Positions 61,470 to 64,000 of a DNA stretch of 64,000 bases are shown one piece after another. The notes under the pieces are model-generated. The model did not search any database and was not told where the DNA came from. It saw nothing but the letters and a program-made list of their open reading frames with translations. The position numbers were made by a program, and so were the translations under genes. How positions within the stretch are numbered: position 1 is the stretch's first letter; every line of letters starts with the position of its first letter. Origin of the DNA: an uncultured Prevotella sp. (GTDB lineage Bacteria > Bacteroidota > Bacteroidia > Bacteroidales > Bacteroidaceae); the NCBI GenBank assembly GCA_944320195.1, contig CALUGP010000007.1, positions 1 through 64,000 on the forward strand. The letters run 5' to 3'.

Positions 61470-62573
61470 TTATTCTTCCTTCACTTTCTGCGGTCCTCTT
61501 ACCTTGTCGGTCTTCTTCAGTCCGCTCTTTATCTCGATGTTCACGCCGTCGCTGAGGCCTGTCTTGACCTTGCGCCGCTCGTATGTCTTGTCCTCGCCAG
61601 AGCCTTTCACAATGTAGACGTAGGTCTCGTCGCCGCTGAACTCGATGGCGCTCTCGGGCACGGTGAGCACGCCTTTCGCGCTCGCCAGCACTATTTCGGC
61701 GTTCGCGCTGTAGCCTGAGCGTATTTCGTTGGTGCCCGGCACGCTCACCGCCGCCTTTATTTCAAACTGGTTCGCGCCGTTGTTGTCGGTGGCTTTGGGC
61801 GAGATGTATTCCAGTGAAGCGTCGAACTTGAGGTTCTGCAGCGCGCCGATGGTTATTTTCATGGCCATCCCCTGCGTCAGCTGTCCTACCTCGGTCTCGT
61901 CTATGTTGCCGCGGAAGATGAGGTCGCTCATGTCCGCCACGGTGGCTATTGTCGTACCGTCGTTGAACGTGTTGCTCAGGATTACCGAGTTGCCGACCTT
62001 CACCGGCACGTCCAATATGAGGCCGCTTATGGTCGAGCGGATGAGCGTGCTGCTCGCGCTTGCATTGCTGCGCGACACTCCGTCGCGCACTACCTCGAGC
62101 GCGTCGATGGCCGCATTCTTCTCCTCCTGCGCCTGTTCGAGGGCCTGCCGCACGTTGTCGTACTCCTCCGCGCTTACCAGCTGCTTGTCGAAAAGCTGCT
62201 TTTCGCGCCCGTGGTTCACCTTCGCCTGCTTCAGGTTGATGTCCGCCAGGCGCACTCGGGCTTCCGCGGAGCTAAGCTGGCTCATGTCGGGTATCACCTT
62301 GACCTTGGCTATCACTTCGCCGGCCTCGACCGTCTCTCCGGCCTCTTTGTAGATGTCCGTGATGATTCCGCTTATCTGCGGCTTCACTTCCACTTCGTCG
62401 CGCGGCTCGATGGAGCCGGTGATTACCGTTGTCTTGTTGATGTCGGCCACCTTCGGAGTGAACTCGTCGTAGGTCACCGGCTGCGGCTTCGACTTCTGGT
62501 AGAGAAACACGAACGTCCCGATGAACACCAAGGCTACCAGCGCCGCGGCAATGATTTTCAAGTACTTTTTCAT
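61470..62573 (-). CDS. Membrane-fusion protein (HlyD/MacA type)
   Basis: A 367-residue protein with one N-terminal membrane helix (IIAAALVALVFIGTFVFLYQ). Lipoyl-like halves (SGIITDIYKEAGETVEAGEVIAKV near 68 and PVKVGNSVIL near 190) flank a coiled coil (ARVRLADINLKQAKVNHGRE). A beta-barrel and tail with KVKTGLSDGVNIEIKSGLKKTDKV follow. It bridges an inner-membrane permease to TolC. It is in the same order as in MacAB-TolC operons. Confidence 0.9.
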   Translation of the reverse strand: MKKYLKIIAAALVALVFIGTFVFLYQKSKPQPVTYDEFTPKVADINKTTVITGSIEPRDEVEVKPQISGIITDIYKEAGETVEAGEVIAKVKVIPDMSQLSSAEARVRLADINLKQAKVNHGREKQLFDKQLVSAEEYDNVRQALEQAQEEKNAAIDALEVVRDGVSRSNASASSTLIRSTISGLILDVPVKVGNSVILSNTFNDGTTIATVADMSDLIFRGNIDETEVGQLTQGMAMKITIGALQNLKFDASLEYISPKATDNNGANQFEIKAAVSVPGTNEIRSGYSANAEIVLASAKGVLTVPESAIEFSGDETYVYIVKGSGEDKTYERRKVKTGLSDGVNIEIKSGLKKTDKVRGPQKVKEE

Positions 62574-62682
62574 ATTTTATTAGTTGACAAGTTACGAGCA
62601 GACAAGCAAACAAGGTGATTTGCCTATGTCGTTTGTATTCATCCGCCCAATTATGAATTATGAATTGTGAATTATGAATTGG

Positions 62683-63927
62683 CTATTCGTCTCTCATCGC
62701 GTCGACGGGTTTTATGCTCATGGCCCTCATTGCTGGGGCAAGTCCGGCCAATACGCCGAGCAATGCGAGCAATGCGGTTGCGCCGACGGCCGTCCAGAAC
62801 CTCACCTGGAAGTGCGCCTCGACTATCCCGTCGGTAGTGTTGCCAAGCTCAAGCATCTCCAGTATCATCACGGCAAACAGTATTCCGCTCATTCCCGCGA
62901 CCGCGGTGAGCATCACGCTTTCAGTGATTATCTGCCCGAGGATGTTCTTCGGCGTGGCTCCAATGGCCCGGCGAATGCCTATCTCGGTAGTCCTTTCGCG
63001 CACGGTCACCATCATAATGTTGCTCACTCCTATCGCTCCTGCCAGCAATGTGCCGATGCCGACGAGCAGGATGAGGAAGTTCACGCCCGAGAAAAGGTTG
63101 TCGAGCATGCCGAAAAGCACCTCCGTGTTGAACACGGTGACGGCCTTCTCGTCCGTCGGGTCTATCTGGTGGGCCTGCGCTATGACGTCGCGCATCTTCT
63201 GGGTGATGTCGCTCATCGCCACTCCGGGCTTCGCCGTGACGCATATCAGATGGACGCTGTCGCCGAGGGCGTAGGCCTGTTGCATCATGGTCAGCGGCAC
63301 AACGACAGACGTTTCGTTCCTTCCGTTTATGTTCATGTTGCCCGCGCTGTAATCGACTCCTACCACATCATAATATATGTTGTCAACGCAGATGCGCTTG
63401 CCGCACGGGTCTCCGCCTCCCGGAAACAGCTCTTTGTACACTCGCTTGCCTATTACGCACACCTTGCGGTTCTGACTTACGTCCATGTCGTTGATGTAAC
63501 GTCCGTAGAAAAGCTGCGGAGTCTCCACCTTCTGATAGTCGGGCAGCAGGCCTTTCATCGTGCAGTTGGTCTTGCGGTCGTCGTAAGTGGCGCTGCCGCC
63601 CCAGTGAGACAGCACGGGCGAGACGGTCTCCAGCTCGGGCACATGCTGCTTCAGGCGTACCACGTCGTTGTAAACCATGCTCCATTGCCGCTCCTTGCGG
63701 AAGCCGGCGTAGGGCTTGGTGGTGGGCTGTGCCAGGATGATGGCCGAGTTGGTGGCGAACCCTTCAAAGTTGCTTTGCAGCATTTCCTTCAGTCCCTGGC
63801 CGCCGCCAAGCAGCGCCACGAGCATGAACACGCCCCAGAACACACCGAAGCCGGTAAGGAAGCTGCGTGTCTTGTTACGTGTGAGCGTATCGAGTATTTC
63901 GCGAAAGCGGTCTATGTCGAATTTCAT
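62683..63927 (-). CDS. MacB-like ABC transporter permease
   Basis: A 414-residue FtsX/MacB-type permease: an N-terminal helix (TRSFLTGFGVFWGVFMLVALLGGGQ), a large periplasmic domain (~50-280) and three C-terminal helices (NFLILLVGIGTLLAGAIGVSNIMMVTVRERTTEIGIRRAIGA). The REIGIRRA-type motif (TEIGIRRAIG) is the family signature. It has no nucleotide-binding domain, so the ATPase should be a separate gene; a second permease or the ATPase may lie beyond the window. It is the most upstream gene of the efflux operon seen here. Confidence 0.92.
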   Translation of the reverse strand: MKFDIDRFREILDTLTRNKTRSFLTGFGVFWGVFMLVALLGGGQGLKEMLQSNFEGFATNSAIILAQPTTKPYAGFRKERQWSMVYNDVVRLKQHVPELETVSPVLSHWGGSATYDDRKTNCTMKGLLPDYQKVETPQLFYGRYINDMDVSQNRKVCVIGKRVYKELFPGGGDPCGKRICVDNIYYDVVGVDYSAGNMNINGRNETSVVVPLTMMQQAYALGDSVHLICVTAKPGVAMSDITQKMRDVIAQAHQIDPTDEKAVTVFNTEVLFGMLDNLFSGVNFLILLVGIGTLLAGAIGVSNIMMVTVRERTTEIGIRRAIGATPKNILGQIITESVMLTAVAGMSGILFAVMILEMLELGNTTDGIVEAHFQVRFWTAVGATALLALLGVLAGLAPAMRAMSIKPVDAMRDE

Positions 63928-64000
63928 TGTTGTTGTTTTTTATTGAGAATTATGGGCTGAATGAGCCTGATTGGGCTGATGCGCCAGGGCGGTCGTGGGC

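Noticed and set aside
62674-63960. 428-codon plus-strand frame opposite the ABC permease
   Set aside because: It is antisense to a clear MacB-type permease and has no domain pattern.

Overview
The window looks like chromosomal DNA of a Bacteroidales bacterium, most likely Prevotella or a close relative. The support is: SusC/SusD pairs and SusE/F lipoproteins; an ArgF' transcarbamylase of the Bacteroides type; an alpha-amylase ending in a type IX secretion tail; -7 promoter boxes of the form TAnnTTTG; and no evident Shine-Dalgarno sites. It splits into two compositional halves. Bases 1 to about 29,180 are AT-rich accessory DNA. From about 29,300 to the end the DNA is clearly GC-rich, codes for core metabolism and transport, and carries a dispersed family of palindromic intergenic repeats that I did not find in the left half.

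Left half (accessory island). 46-13031 is a large Ter-type stress module on the + strand: a TerB-like protein, four TerD-fold proteins, three TerY-type von Willebrand A proteins, a PP2C phosphatase, a protein kinase with a zinc ribbon, three small proteins and a PMCA-type Ca2+ P-type ATPase. The vWA/PP2C/kinase set matches the described TerY-P triad (YegL/PphC/YegI in E. coli). 14532-22537 is a tightly packed operon: a SIS-HAD fusion, a phosphoribosyltransferase-like protein, a P-loop ATPase, an unrecognised protein, an AbiEi/AbiEii-like fusion lacking a complete nucleotidyltransferase motif, and a PfkB kinase. It reads as a nucleotide- or sugar-phosphate-based conflict or stress system and is the best candidate here for something undescribed. 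22538-24601 is a gene graveyard: an interrupted ORF, an IS982-type transposase tail, a DprA-like gene and an HNH remnant. A roughly 115-bp direct repeat (14021 and 23224) brackets the operon. 24602-29020 holds a GHKL ATPase-nuclease, a Schlafen/AlbA-2 ATP-binding protein and a DUF2971 protein, probably defence genes. At 29155-29219 a tRNA-3'-end-like sequence and a strong terminator mark the probable right attachment site.

Right half (core). An MFS exporter; a proline/arginine group (proC, HTH-cupin regulator, acyl-CoA synthetase, proB, proA, argF'); an AEC permease; a GH2 beta-galactosidase; and a starch/maltodextrin locus (MFS sugar transporter, LacI regulator, susC-susD-susE-susF, GH13 amylase). 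Then come two lipoproteins, an O-methyltransferase, divergent aroQ and xerD, and a minus-strand tripartite efflux operon (ABC permease, membrane-fusion protein, TolC) followed by a GIN-domain protein. Intergenic gaps here are filled with several classes of inverted repeats, including two copies of a MITE-like element with 21-bp terminal inverted repeats.

All function calls come from reading motifs by eye. No alignment, folding or database search was run.
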